DNA of 64,000 bases from Aedes albopictus. Its lineage: Eukaryota; Arthropoda; Insecta; Diptera; Culicidae. Under the pieces are notes generated by a model. The model did not search any database, was not told where the DNA came from, and saw only the letters and a list, made by a program, of their open reading frames with translations. Location: NCBI RefSeq assembly GCF_035046485.1, contig NC_085138.1, forward strand, positions 445,261,204-445,325,203. Direction: 5' to 3'. This document shows positions 28,001-43,000 of the stretch, piece after piece (position 1 is the first letter of the stretch; the number at the start of each line of letters is the position of its first letter). A program made the position numbers and the translations under genes.

Positions 28001-31000
28001 TGCCATTGCGAAGCTGCAATAGAGTATGGAACAGAATGATATGCAGAGGTTCTACAGAACTATAAATCTCCTACGGAGAAAACAGCGCCTTTTACCGTAA
28101 TGTACAACGACTATGATGAAACATTGCTGGCATACGAATCAATGGTGGCTACCAGGAGGAGAGAGCACTTCGAGGAATTGATCAACGGTGAGCATATAAG
28201 AGCGACAGACACAATTCGAATCGACGACGTTGGACAGGTTGTGGAACCTCCATCGATAAACGAGATCAAGTCTGTCATTAGAGGATTGAAGAACAACAAG
28301 GCTGCTGGAAAGGGTGAAGCAAAATTCCTGTGATTTCTTAATGAATTCCTCCAGGGACATCCTCAGAAATTCATCCAGATATTTCTTCAGGAACTTCTCC
28401 AGTGATTCCTTCAGGTATTCCTCAAGAAACGTCGCCAGGAATTTCTTCTTCGTGAATTTCTCCACGGACGTTTGCGGGATTCCAATAGTGATTATTTCAG
28501 GGCCTGCTCCAAGAAATGCATCAGGAATTCCTCCCGCGGTTCATTTCATTCAGAAATTTTTACAGATACTTCTGTAAGGATGCATCGCCGAATACCTCCA
28601 GAAATTTTCCCATCCCTTCCTTCAGTGATTCCAGTATGGATTCCCCCAGAGATTCCTTCGGAATTTTTTTCTGGGATATATTTAGAGGTTCCTCCAGTGA
28701 TTATTTTAGTGTTTTCTTTGACGATTCCTGGAGGAATTTCTTCAAGGATTCTCATAGGCATTTCGCCAGAGATCCTTTGAGATATTTATGCAGGTTTCTT
28801 CAGGGATTTCTCCATATATTCCTTCAAGAATCCCTCTAGATATTGCTCCAATTATTCCATCTGGAATTATTCGAAAGATTTCTTTAGAAATCTCTTTCTG
28901 GATTTATTTTAAGAAACTTTTACCAGAATTTTTTATTTCAAAATTTACCCAAGATTTCAATCAACATTTTGTACCAAAATGCTTTTAGTAGTCCATCCAA
29001 GGATTCATTCAATATTTCGTCCTAAAATTACTGCAGGCATGGGTTTCTTCAGACTTTTTCCCGGGATTCCTAAAGAAATAGCTCTCCAGGGATTTACTAA
29101 GGAGTTTCTCATGAGATTGCTTCCGGGACTCCTCACAGGGATTTCTTCAGGAATTCCTCCAGGAATTCCTTATGTGATTCTTTCAAGAAAAACTGCAGAG
29201 GTAATTTAAAAAAAAATCCTCCAAGGATTTCTTCAGAAACTTCTCTTGGCATTTCTTCAAGAACTCCTCCTGGTATTCTTTCCGAAGTCGACCAAGAATT
29301 AATCCAGAACTTCCTCACGGAATTTTTTAAGAATTTCCTGAGAATTTTTCTTGGGGTTTCCCTAGGGATTTCTTCAGGAACTGATACAGGGATTCCTCCA
29401 GGTGTTCACCCACGAACTCTTCTTAAGATTGCTTCGAGATTTCTCCAAGAATTCTTCCTGCAATTTCTACAGTACTTCCTTCTGGAATTTCTTCAGAAAC
29501 ACCTCCTGGGACCGACACGAATGCGCACTAACGTGTGAAGTGTCGAAAATAAATTAACTAACTAACTAACCTCCTGGGATTCCCTTGAGGAATTCCTCCA
29601 GGAGTTCTACCAGGGATTCCTTGGCGAATTCCTGCAGGAATACTTGTAAGATTTCTTCAGAAATTCCTGCAGGTATTCCTCCAGAAATTACTCTAGAGAT
29701 TTCTCTAGTAATCTTTCTAAAGATACCTCCAGGAGTTTCTCGAGAGATTCCTTCCGAAATTCCTACAGGCATTCCTCAAGGCATTGCTCCAGATATACCT
29801 ACAGAAAATCCCCTAGGAATTCCTCCAGAAATTTCTGAAGGAATTCCTCTACGGATCGTCCAAGTGTTCTTCCAGGGATTCCTCTAAGATTCCACCAAGA
29901 ATTCCACAAGAGATTCCTGTAGGAATTCCACAAGAGATTCCTGTAGGAATTCGTGCAGAGATTCCTCCAGGATTTTTTCCAGGGATTCCTCCAGTGATTA
30001 CTCCAGGGATTCCAACAGGATTTCTCCAGGAATTCCGCCAGGGATTCCTCCAGGAGTTCCGGCAGAAATTCCTCCAGGGATTTTGCCAGGAATTCTTCCG
30101 GGGGTTTCTGCAGAAATTTATCCAGGGATTTCTCCAGGAATTACGCCAGGGATTGCTTCAGGAAATCCTCTAGGAATTTCTCTAGAGATTGTTCCAGGAA
30201 TTATTCCTGAGATTTCCATTGGGATTCCTTCAGAAATTTCTCTATGCGTTGTTCCAGGCATTCCATCGAAATTTAAATTCAGAAATTCCTCATGGGACTC
30301 CCCAAGAATTTCTCCCGAAATTTCTCCAGGCAGCTCTCTGGCAATTTTTCAAGAGCATTTCCAGAGATTCCTCCAGGAATTTCTTCAGAGATTCCCCCAG
30401 GAATTCTTCCAGAGATTCCTCATTGAAATTCCCCAGGAATTCCTCTAGGAATTGCTCTAGGCATTTCTTCAGGATTTCATCCATGAATTTCTCTAGAGAC
30501 TCCTCCAGGAATTCCTCTAAGAATTTCTCCAGGAAATATCCCAGGAATTTTTCCAGGGATTCTTAAAGGTGTCTATCGAGATTCCTAGGGATTCCTCTTC
30601 GGATTTAGCCTAGGTTTCTTCCCGAGACTTCTCTAGGGTTTCCTCTAGGTATTCCTCCAGGAATTCTTCCAGGCACTCTTTCTGAAATTGCTCCAGGAGT
30701 TTCTTCAGAAATTTCGCCAAACATTCCTCCAGACATCCCTTTAGGATTTTTTTCCAGAGGTTCCTTCAGGAATTGTTCCAGGCATAGGCGCCACCTTAGG
30801 GGGAGGGGGGGGGGGGGGTGTGCAAGCATAGGTTTGCCGTCCCAATATTTGACGATTTTTTTAATTTAACCATACAAAAAATTAGAAAAAAACAGGCTTT
30901 GCACAACCCCCCCCCCCCCCTGTGGGGGGGGCCCCCCCATAATTAGACAAGTTGGCGCGTCTGGTTTCAGGAATTCGCATAGAAATGCCTCCAAAGAATT

Positions 31001-34000
31001 TATCAAGGAATTCCTGCCTCCAGGCATTCCTCCAAGAATTTCTTTAGAGATTCTTTCAGGAATTCCTTCCAGGATTTCTCCACAAATTGCTCAAAGGATT
31101 CCTTCAGCAATTTCTTCAGAAATTCCTCTAGGAATTCCTCCAGGATTTTTTTTAGGAATTTCTCCAGAAATTTTTCCAGGCAACACTCCCGCATTCTTCC
31201 GGGAATACCTTTGGGGATTCTTTCAGGAATCGCTCATGGAAGTTATCTTGGAATTATGACAGGGATTTCTCTATCGATTTCTCCGATAATTCCTCCAGGA
31301 ATACTTCCAGGGCCAGGAATTTGTCCAGAAGGTCCTCGAGGCATTCCTTCAGGAATGGCTCCAGGGATTTGTTAAAGAATTTCTGCAGGAACTCCTCCAG
31401 ATTTCTTCAGAAATTTCTCCGGGGATTCTTACACGAATTCCTCTAGGGATTCCTCCAGGAATCCTTCCAATAATTCATTCACAAGTTCTTCCAAGGATTG
31501 CTCCGAGAATGTCTCCAAGGATTCCTATAGGAATTCCTCCGGGCATACTTTCAGAAATTCCTCCTAGAATTCCTGCAGGAGTTCCTCCAGAGTTTCTTCC
31601 AGTGTATCCTCCAAGCATTCTTGCAAGAAGTCCTCCTGGAAGTCCTCCAGAGGTTCGTACGGGAATTTCTCCAGCATTTTCTCCAGGAATTGCTCTGGGA
31701 ATTCTTACAGGGATGGCTTCGAAAAGCCCTCTTGTGATCCCTTCAGAAATTCCACCCGGGATCTCTCCAAAAATTTCAGAAATCCTGCCATCATCATTTC
31801 CATGGATGCACCCAAGAATTTCTCTAGGATTACCTGAAGATTTTCCTGAATAACTTTAAGGATGTCTAGAGGAATTCCTCCATGTGATTTGTAGTGGAAT
31901 TCTTTAAGACAACTTTAGTGATTGGGAGCGTCCATAAATTACGTCACGCAATAATCGTCCATTTTCAACCCCCCCCTCCCCACTATGTCACACTTTTTAT
32001 ATGAGGCATCTGAAATGTTTGTATGGGTCGTCACACTTTGTTAAACCCCCCTCCCCCTCAAAGCGTGACGTAATTAATGGACATTCCCTATGCATACAGG
32101 AGCCAGGAAATTCTCCAAAAAGACATCCAGGTATTCTTTCAAAATCATCAGACAGAAGTTCATCCATGGATTTGTTCAGGAATCCATCCATGAATTCCTT
32201 CAAGAATATCTTCTGCAGCTCATGCAGAGGAATTTCTTCAGAAATTCGTCCTGCGATTCTTTCAGAAATATATCCTGAGATTCTGGTTTTCTCCAAGAAT
32301 TCCTTCTAGAAGTTATCCATTGAGTTTTTCAAGAACTCCTGTAGATATTTCTCTGGGAATTTTTCCAAGAATGTTTTGAGAGTGTTTTTCTAGAAAGTTC
32401 TTCAGGGATTCTTCCAAAAGTTTGTCAAGGAACACCATCAGAAAATGCCTCGTAAATTGGAATACCTCAAGGTTTTCCTGCAACGGTTATTTTAGGACGT
32501 ATCGTAGAATTTCTTCAGGAAAATCACCAAAGGTTGCCTTCTGAGGTTTGTGTAGAGATTTCTCCAGAAAATTTTCTAAGAAATTGTCTAAAAATTTGTA
32601 CAACATGCTCGAAACTGTTTCTTCGGGGATTTCATCAAGAATTTATACATTAAGTTCGAAAACTAGTTGAAAATTGTAAGTAAAGTGGAACGTTTTTTGA
32701 AGCTTATTATATAAGTCATAAACTCTCAAAATTTCATCACATTCGGTTCATTGATTCCGGAGATATAGCAATTCAAAGCTATCGGATAATTATGCCTTTA
32801 ACTAAAATCGTTCTCATTTCAAGTAGAATAGCTCGATCTTTCCCAAATTTGGACCATTGATAGACAACTAGTTGTCCAGCAAAAATTTAAGAATTTTTGA
32901 TGCACTTTTCGAAAAGTAACAGCTAGTTTAAAATGTTTTGAAAAGTGAAAATTTTGCCTGTCCCGATGTCCCGATCATTTTGTCTATCTCCTGCACATGC
33001 TAGAAACGCTTTCTTAAATTCATCCAGATGTTTCTTTCTGAATACATTCCAAGGATTCGTCCATAGCTACAGCGTATCAAAGTTGGTCATTTTGTATGAA
33101 AATCAGCGTTTGTCCGATCAATTCTGCTCCACAGTGTACCTACAATACCACCACCTTCTACTAGAGAAATTCTGAACTGAAACAGCTATTCATCCAGATA
33201 GTTTTTGATCTCCCAAGAATAACGCAATTTTAGTACCCAAGGTCTTACCTTCGAATTTATGGCAATCGGTTCACCAGCAGTTGGTGTTGGAAGTTCGACG
33301 ATAGGTTCCTGAAGCATTCCTGGTACGCCGTGTATGGTTTTTACATGACGCTTAAGGTTACATGCGAAGGAAAACGCTCTTGGACAATGACCACACTGAA
33401 ACGACGATGGCTTTTTCTGCTGTAAAGAAAAATGATTATCATTGAAAAACAGAATACTGACCCAATTCGCACAACAGTCCCACGTGAATAGTAAACCCAG
33501 CAAAGATGGGACTGTTATGTGAATATTTAGAAGCAGTAAAGTCCATAAATACAGCACTTACTTGCGTTTGCGTTGAAACTGTAGTGTCCAAAATCTCAAT
33601 TTCTTCGGTTTCGATTTCCATGCTGTCATCATCAATGATTTCATAAATTTGGTTCGTGTTCGATATCTCAATTTCATCAGTTTTGGTTTCATCAGTCTTG
33701 CTTTTTGCAGCCTCACTTTCCAACAATAGTCTTGCTATTTGTCCCTGTATATGCATACCAATGTCTAGCTTCTTCATACCAACACCATAAGCTTTGTTTT
33801 CCTTGCTCACACGTTCTTGTAGTTTGTTTTCATTAACTTCGTTAGTCCTATGATCGTCGATCTCTTCTTCATTTTCTATTCTTGCTATTTCACCAGGTTC
33901 CAGTTCACCAGGTTCTAACTCACCAGGTTCTAGTTCACCAGTTGCATATTCGTGTGTTTCACCTCCATGAACTTCCGATTCTTCCGCTGATAGCTCATCA

Positions 34001-37000
34001 ATTTCATATACAACTGCTTCAGTATCTCCAGAGCACATCTGGAGATGTAAACAGTTGTGCAGCCATTGGAAAGGTAATCAAGAAAAGGAATAAAGAAAAA
34101 AAAATGCTTTTAGATAAATTATAGCCCTCTATGTCATACATATGTGCTATCATATAGTTCTAAGAACCGTTGATTCAAATGTATCTAGTGTAATATCTCA
34201 CCGTTGGGTCTGTGAGTTTCGGACGGCTTTCTTCCGTATAACCATGCACTGTTTTCTCGTGACGTGTAACACTTGCTTTGTGAATAAACAGTTTCGAGCA
34301 TGTTGTACATTCGAACATTGTGTCTCTATGGTTTTCCACCTGGAGTAAATATTTCTTCTAGGAATCGTCAACAGTGCGGATATGTACATCATACTTACCA
34401 CATGTTTGAACTTTTCCCCCTGGGTTTTGAATTGAATAACACATATCGTGCATATCTGACGAGTTTTTGTTAAAAAAAAGAAGCGACAAATTATAGTACA
34501 CAACATTACATAGCCATATCTCACCCAAAGTCTTACCCGCGCAGTTGTTGGCGGTGCTGATTCAGTACTGTGTATCGTTTTTTCATGGCGCCAAAGATTT
34601 TGGTAGAAGGAGAACACTCTCGGGCAATATGAACAAGGGAACGATGATGGCGACGGCTGCAAAAAAGACAGTTTAAAGCAATATACTTAAGGAATTATGA
34701 AACAACGGGATCAGCCTTGACAAATAAACTATCACGTAACTTCAACTGAAAATACATAAAAAACTTAAGGAATTTTGAAACAAATTGTGATGAAACGTGG
34801 CAGATTAGGTTCACAGTGTAGTTGGCAACACTTTCGATTCCCTAGTGGATGGATTCACGACATAAATCTGAAATTTTTCCAAACAAATTTCAAGAAATTT
34901 TGCTAAAAAAGATTACCATGAAATTCGCAAAAAAAAATGTGGCTATTTGTGCCAGAAATTTTATTTATCAACAAGTTCCAAAAATTCCGTCATAAATTTA
35001 TCAAGCTTAAGGCATTAGATAAAAAAATTGTTATGGTGAAACATCAAGAAAATCAATTTCAATATTGCGTACAAATCGGAAGAAGTATTGAACTACACTG
35101 CATTTGTTCATCCTGGCTTTGCCCAGTTGCAAAAAGAGGCAGATAATCCAAATCAGGCGCATTTGTTTCAATACGGCCATTGTGGCAGCCACATTCGTAT
35201 TCCCTGATGTTCCACCTTAAATAACTCGTCCTGATATTTTTGTCATACGTCTATAGAACCTTGCCACCATCATCACTACATCACCCTTCTGGGCCTCATC
35301 AAGAAAAAAAATCTTGAATAATAGTGTCCAGCAGAAATAAGGATATTTACCTTAACATTTGTGGTATTTATGTGTGGTTCGCTGTGCATTACCCGTTCGT
35401 GACGTATCCGTTGATTATCGGAAACTAAAAATTTCGGACAAAACGAACACCTAAACAATGACTCCATGTGTTGAGACACCTGAAATGAACATTATGTTAA
35501 GCATCGCCAGTAAAATGGGTTGAAATATAACAACAGTTGTACCATGTGGTAATACTTATCACTTCTGGTTGAAAACATAAGCCCACATATGTTACATGTC
35601 TGGAAATAAAAACAACAACAACAAGAATAGAATGAACGAAGAGTGCGAAAAGTCTAGGGAAAAAAAACTTATAAACATGTCTTACCCGTTCCAGTACAGG
35701 CTTCGATGGTTTGTGATGGATTAGCTCGTGTATTTGAAAACTTTCTTTATCAACGAACAAGTTCTGACATTGTGAACACATAATCAGGATTTCCCGATGT
35801 TGCTCAATCTGAAGAACAGTTATAGTATTTTTATTGACTTAAAATATATGCCATGCACAACAAACTAACCATGTGATTATAGGCTTCCAGACTTGTGGTA
35901 AACTGAAGCTCACAACACAAGCAGGTGTTACCGTTTCGTATGTCCATCTGTGTGTAAAAAAGCAATGAAAAAAATGAGAACAAACTAGTTTATCAACAAA
36001 ACTCAAGTGACATGTTGATAAATAACGCATTTCCATACGTTAAACAAAAATCCATTTCATGGCACCAGTAATCATATCGTTTATCTGGCTTTTGATGCTT
36101 GAGCCTTAAACTCTTAAAAAAGCCGCAATCTTGAAATTCTAAAACTCCATTAAACAGCCGCCATCTTGGATATTGGGCCGCCATCTTGGTTATACTGGTT
36201 TCTATTTTTGAACTCCGGAAATCCTCCCTGTACCAAATATACCCATGTTAAATGATTTATTTGCCTAAAGCCGACATCTTGAATTTTGGGACGCCATCTT
36301 AGATTTTAGATCGCCATCTTGAATATTCCAATCGCCATTCTCTTGGACTCCGGACATCTTCTACATCCCCATAAATCCAGCCTGATATTGCCCCACGAAC
36401 TCTCTTGCAATCGATGATAGACGGCGGAATTTATGGATGAACGCGCAACAACGGACCAGATGTTCGCCATCCGCCAGGTGTTGCAGAAATGCCGCGAATA
36501 CAACGTGCCCACACATCACTTGTTCATCGATTTCAAATCGGCGTATGATACAATCGATCGAGAACAGCTATGGCAGATTATGCACGAATACGGATTCTCG
36601 GATAATCTGATACGATTGATCAAGGCGACGATGGATCGAGTGATGTGCGTAGTTCGAGTATCAGGGACACTCTCGAGTCCCTTCAAATTTCGCAGAGGGT
36701 TACGGCAAGGTGATGGTCTTTCGTGCTTGCTGTTCAACATTGCGTTAGAATGTTTAATAAGGAGAGCAGGGATAAACACGAGTGGGACGATTTTCACGAA
36801 GTCCGTTCAGCTGCTTGGTTCGCTGATGATATTGATATTATAGCTCGTAAAGCCTAAAATTCAATTAAACAGCTGCCATTTTGAATTTGGAGCTGCCATC
36901 TTGGAGTTTAGACCACAATCTTGGATATTCTGGTCGCCATTTTCGGATGTCGTACATCTGATTCATACCAAATATACCCATATTGCATGGTTGCAGAGCC

Positions 37001-40000
37001 TAAAACTCTATAAAACAGCCGCCATCTTGAATTTGGAGCCGCCATCTTCAATATTAGGCTGCCATCTTGAAATTTGGGCCTACATTGTGGAATTTCTGGT
37101 CTCAAGTGTAGATTTCCGCACAAAATTCGTCAACCATGCTAAAGGTTACAAAAATCGCCGCAGTTTGATGTGTCGCATGATGAGGCTTGGTTCAATTTAA
37201 TATACAGTAAGTTCTACCGGTGCTGATCCGGATCACTGAAATAACCGTAACTCCGGAACGCCTTGACCGATCCGGACCATTTTCAATAGCAAACATTCAG
37301 GCCCCATTTGGTCTGTATAAAATTTCAGCGCAATCGGTTCAAAGTTAACATAGGATTTACTATGGGAACTTACAGAAATAAATTCCCAAAGGCCGCCCTT
37401 GTTTTCTCAATTGAAATCGATCAACGTTTCTTATGGAAAATTCATCCTGAAACTTTTCTTTTTGTTAATCTGAGTTTCTGTCAGAAAATCTTCCTGGGAT
37501 TTCTTTATAAATTCCTCCAAGGACTCTTTTTTTGAATTGTGAAATCTTTTCGGGAATTTTCTACAAGGGTTCCTTCCCAAATTTTTCGAGGGATGCTTTC
37601 TGGAAATCTCCCATGGCTATTCTTATAAATTCAACTAACAATTTCTTCAGAAATATCTTCACATTTTTCTCCAGAGATTTCCGTACAAATTTCTCCTAGG
37701 ATCACTTTGAAAAAAAAAAACATCCGCGGATTATTCGATAATTCTTTCATGGACCCTTGCTGAAATGCATCGTAAGATTTATATAAAAAATCATTCACGA
37801 GTTCCTGCAAAAATCTCCCAGGGATTCTTAAGAAAATTCTTACAGTGACTCCTTTGGAAACATCTCGTAGATTTACTTTAAAAAACATATGAAATTCAAT
37901 GAGTAATTCTTTCACAAAATATTCTAGGAATTCCTTTAGACTTTAAAAGGTTCTTCAGAAATTTTTCCAACAACTCATCAAGAAAGTCTTGCATGGATAG
38001 CTTCCAAAAATGTTTCATGGATTCCTTTGGAAAATACTTCAAGAATTCCTTTCAAAAATCTTGCATAGATTGTTCCAGAAATCCATCTACGAATTTCTTC
38101 GGATTGTTTTTTTTTTTTTTAGAAATTCCTCCAGATTTTTTTTTTTAAAAGCATTCAACTAGAAAACCATCCATGAACTTTCTCAAAAATACTCCATAGA
38201 TGTTTTTTTCCCAAAAATGATTTACGGATACATTGAGAATCAGAAATTCAGAACAACTTTAAAACGTTCTTGGAAGCTTACTGAAGATTTTTTTCCAAGG
38301 ATTGCTTTAAAAATTCAACGAGAGATTATTAAAGGAATTCCCAAGATTTCTCAACATTTTTTAAATTTCCTCCAAGGATTCCTACAGATTCTTTCAGAAA
38401 TTCTTATAAGGATTTTCATGGAAAGGCTGGAAAACATTCTTGCAGAATTCCGCCGGGCATTCATCTATGTATTTTCTCAGAAATTCCTCCAAAATTTCCG
38501 GGTATGTCGGGTAGGTGTTTCTTCAGGCTTTCCTTCAGAAAATCCATTTAGGGTAGCGAACCACTTGGACAGCGGGCGGTATTTTGGGCACTCTTCGCTA
38601 TAACTCAGTCAATTCCAAACCAATTGACTTGAAATTTTGTACACGGCTAGATACTATACGTATCTCATCGCATCCCAAAAATTGTGTCAATTGGCTCAGA
38701 ATTGGCTGAGTTATAACAGAAAAGTGCTGCTTGTGGAGCCTCGTAGCCGTGTGATTAGGGTCACCAAGCTCATAATCGCACCATGCTATGGGGTGAGGGT
38801 TCGATTCCCGCTTCGGGCGTTGAAACTTTTCGAGAGAATAGTTTCTTCTTCGTTTCCACTGGTGCATGCTCCGTTGTCCGTTGTCTAATGTTAAGTTTAA
38901 AACAGTCTGTACAGCCGAAAGCTGAAGACGTTGTCCGTGTCTTTTTAAAAAAAATAGGACCCCTGCCGAGATGGTTCCACTTCCCTATGGATTCTTAAAA
39001 TATTCCTGCTTTTTCAGAAATTCTACCAGGAATTCATTTAATATTTTCTTCTTATTTTTTAAATTTCTTCAGGAATTTATTCAGCGAAACTTTTGGAAAT
39101 ATCTTTAGAGACTTCTTAAATATTCTTCAAAAATTTCTTCAAAAGTTGTTCAATGGATTCTTCCAGAAGTTGTTCTAACTGTTCAGGAATTGCTTAGGCG
39201 GTTCCTTCAGAGATTCCTCCAAGAATTCACTAACTCATTATGTGAATAACTGACACTGAGGAAGATTACAAGTGGTAGTCGAAATATGCGTATCTGTCAA
39301 AAGATAAGCCAAAAAGGGTTGGATTAAAAGGTACATAACTGATTACACTCATTCGAAGAGGGTATTCTACTGAGAGGGTTCGAAAGTCGGTGCAAGATTA
39401 TGGAAGAAGTTGAAAAAAAAATCCCTGGAAGAATTCCTAGACAAATCATCGGAGTAATTGGTTGGAAAGGCCGTTGCTGGAGGGCTTTCAGGATCAACCC
39501 TTAGAGGTATTCATGGAATGTTTAGAGAAATTTCTGGAAGAAACTTCTGGAAGGTTTTCCAAAGAAATTCCCGAAGAACAGCTTGCTGGAAAATCGATTG
39601 GAACAATCCTTAAAGAATTATATGAAACACACTTCGAAAAAAATCTTGGAAAAATTTTAAACAGAAAACTTCAGGGTGTCTACTCAATTATGAAAATGAA
39701 ATTCCCTGATATTTCCAGGATTTTTCCAGGTTTTTGAAAATAATTCCAGGTTCAAGAAACATAAACGAATCGACTAAACTAAACATGATTTCAGATTTCT
39801 AGAAATTCGTGGAAGCGCAACTTTTTGGGAAATTTCTAGTTCCAACTATAATGACATTTAAGGACAACATCCCACCAGCATTAAGGATTAATCATTCTTA
39901 AAACAATCCTGGCGATACTTTAGGACAATTTTCTTCATAATTCGATGAAAAATTTGTTTAGCAAGGCAAACAACAAGAAATTACACATTATTTTATATAA

Positions 40001-43000
40001 GTTAAGCTAGGCCGCTCCAACAGATAATCTTCCGAGTAGTTCCTGAGCAAACTTTCTTAAATATTGTCAGAAATTTGAAAAAAAAAATGCAGCTAACGCT
40101 TTTGAACAAATCCTCCAAGAAACCCTTCACGCATAGCTTCAGTTATTGCGCACGAATATTTTCGTTGATTTCGCAAAAGAGTCGCTCAAGTATGTACATA
40201 TTTTCAGAAATTATAATTTCGCTAGATTCTTCTCCCCAGCGATTTCTCCTTTTATAGAAATTGCTAGCAAAAATGTTAGATATGTTTATAGGACTTCAGT
40301 CAGAAAATACTTTCAGAGTTTCAAAAGAATTGACTTCAAATAATATTGCCAGTTACACTCGAAAAATTAAAAAAAAATGACAATTATTCAACTAGAGGAA
40401 TTCTGAATTCTTTCAGAATAGTTGGGTTTCGTGGCCGTGCGGCTAGAGGCGTCAGTCATCTAGGCGTTTCGTAAGCCTCGTAGTGTGTTGGTTCAATTCC
40501 CGCTCCAGTCGGGGAAAGCTTTTCGTCAAACGGCTAATTCTCCATTGGACCACTGGGTGTTATGTATATTGTCTGTTGTCTAATGTTAGTTCTTGTTCAG
40601 TCTGTACAACCTCTGGTTGAAGACGGTGTAGTGTCTGTTAAAAACAATATTTTAATTATTTTCTCCACAACAAATTTGAACGATTATTCTATGTCAAAAC
40701 AGCGTTTCTACCAAAAGTATATGAACAAATATTGTTACAGATGGACTAATTTCAAAAATTATACAGAAAAATGTTGTAAATCAATAGTTTTTGTGGTAAT
40801 AGTTTCACTCTTGAAACAAGTAATTGGCAATTAGAATATACCAAGGAATATACTAATAAGTTGACAATCATGTTTTAAAACTATTGCATAATGTCCATCG
40901 AAAATAGTTTCTCTCGAGTTCGTTAAAATATGTGGAGCTCAGAAGCAACTATGGGAAAGAGAGTTTAAAAATTTTTCAAACATTGCATTGTTTAGAATAA
41001 TTTATGAGTTTTTCTAAAAACGTTTCAGAAATGATCAGAAAAATATTTAAAACTTGTTCCAGAAGTCATCTTGTTAATTTCGCTAGAAATACTAACATCG
41101 AATCCGCCAGGAGTTTCAATTGATCAATCATATTCTACGGGAGTTTCGGGAACTATGATTAAAATATATCTTTAAGTTCCTTCAGGTATTTCCCAAAATC
41201 TACAGGCGATTGCGAATTTGTTAGGCAAACCTCAATATTTTTTCTTTGCAATAAGCTCATTTACATGGAAATGAACAAAAATAGCTTATACAATTTAAAT
41301 CACTATGCCAATATTTAGCGCTGCAATAGATTGAAGAATTTAAAATTTGAAAATTTAAAATCCTAACAATAAAAGCATGTCGACTCAGTTTTCCGAAATA
41401 GGTAAAACAATAGGAGATTGCTGTCAAAAAAGTTCAAGTTAGTTTCAACGTCAATTGACCCTTAAGGGTAATGAATATCTGATAAATAATATTTAACAAG
41501 CGGGTAGTTAATAGCGGCGCACAGTGTTCGAAATCGATGATTTTGCGATCAAAATTAAATAACTTTTTTTAGGTTATTTCTAGAGGTTTGGCGTGTTCTA
41601 CAAAGTTTTTCTGCATGTTAAAAAGCGTCTTCTGATAAAATGTAATTAATGATTAATCCCCCTAGAAGTGAGATAAAATTTTTATTTTTTCAAAAAAATT
41701 TTTTAGAGGTTTGACGTCCTCGGCAAAGTTGTAGCTCATAATAAGAGAAAAAACTTCGTAGAACATGTCAAAGTTCCACCTCTTATGGTTTTCGAGATAT
41801 GGAGCGTTTTGTGCGAAGTACCCCTAAAACTAGTTTTTTCAGTGTAGCTTCAACAGATAAAATCCTACAGTTTTGTGACCTTCTACAAACTTGTTCAGGA
41901 CGTCAAAATACACATTTCTTCCGAAAATGTTAATTCATTATATCTTGAAACAAAAAAGTTATAGGCAAATTTATCATTTTTTATTGTGTACTTTCACCTT
42001 AAGTAACTATTTCCGGCGCAAAATGGCGCAGATGGCTCAGTCGGTAGGTGAAAGATGAGACTTTTTACTATCTCTTGAGGGTGGAAACCCTCGTGGGCAA
42101 AAGTGGGAAAGGTGTTTTAAATACAAGGCAAAAACTTATTATTTTGCCTGTAATACAAAAAAAAAAAAAAAAAAAAAAATAATCATATGCCCGCAGTCAT
42201 TTTTAATGCACTGTGTTGCTTCCGGCAGAATCTTTACAACGTTTTTGCAGAAAACAGTGAGTTTTTATCAGTAAAAATTGAAAAATTAGTAGAAAATATT
42301 GTTATAATCCGAGAGTTATAACTAAAGTTAGTTCAATATAAAAGTTTTGAATTTCTTCATACTTATAATAACATATGCTCAAACGATAGACTACCTATCC
42401 AATAGTCACCTATTATATACTTTTATATTTGTTGTTGTTTGACTTTTCAACTTCGGACACAGTATCGGAAAATAACATGAGAAGCTTTAGAAATAATGTG
42501 AAGGTTTTTTTTAACATTATGTTTAATCTCTTGACGTTAACCAATTACATGTTTTGACGTACCATCGTCAGTATCATTAGTTACTTGTAATATTTTTCAT
42601 ATTTTTAACAGTACTTTTCACAAACATCGGGATTTTTAGAACTTTATTTCGGTACTTGAAATCAACTTCAAAAAGATTTTTTGATCACCTTTTGACAGCT
42701 GGGCAACTGCTTGACAGCTCCGCCCAGTACAAAATACGACAAGGGGTGATTCGACAAATCACTCCCATGTAAACTTGAAATTGATTTTTAAATAGGGTCT
42801 GGGCACTAAAATTAATAAAAATATGAATTTCGGCTCAGTTTGGCATGCAGATTCAGAATATGGAAGTGTCTCAACATCGCTAAAGAAGCCAATTAGAACT
42901 GCGAAGGTATTTTTTCAAAACGCATTGACTATTCTAACCATTTTATGACTATTGGGTAGGTAGTCAATCGTTTGAGCATATGTTGTCATAAGTATGAAGA

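Noticed and set aside
28300..31900. Glycine/isoleucine/proline-rich frames such as GIPPGIS repeats
   Set aside because: Same period-24 repeat in the inverted orientation; by-product frames.
28319..31925. Regularly spaced short repeats that could suggest a CRISPR array
   Set aside because: There are no unique spacers, units diverge continuously and the genome is eukaryotic.
35839..36184. Minus-strand frames next to exon 23
   Set aside because: They are in the wrong frame for the exon or run into the GCCGCCATCTTG repeat.
42020..42060. A tRNA-like GGCTCAGTCGGTAGG in the foldback
   Set aside because: No B box or acceptor stem pairing; it lies in both arms of a transposable element.
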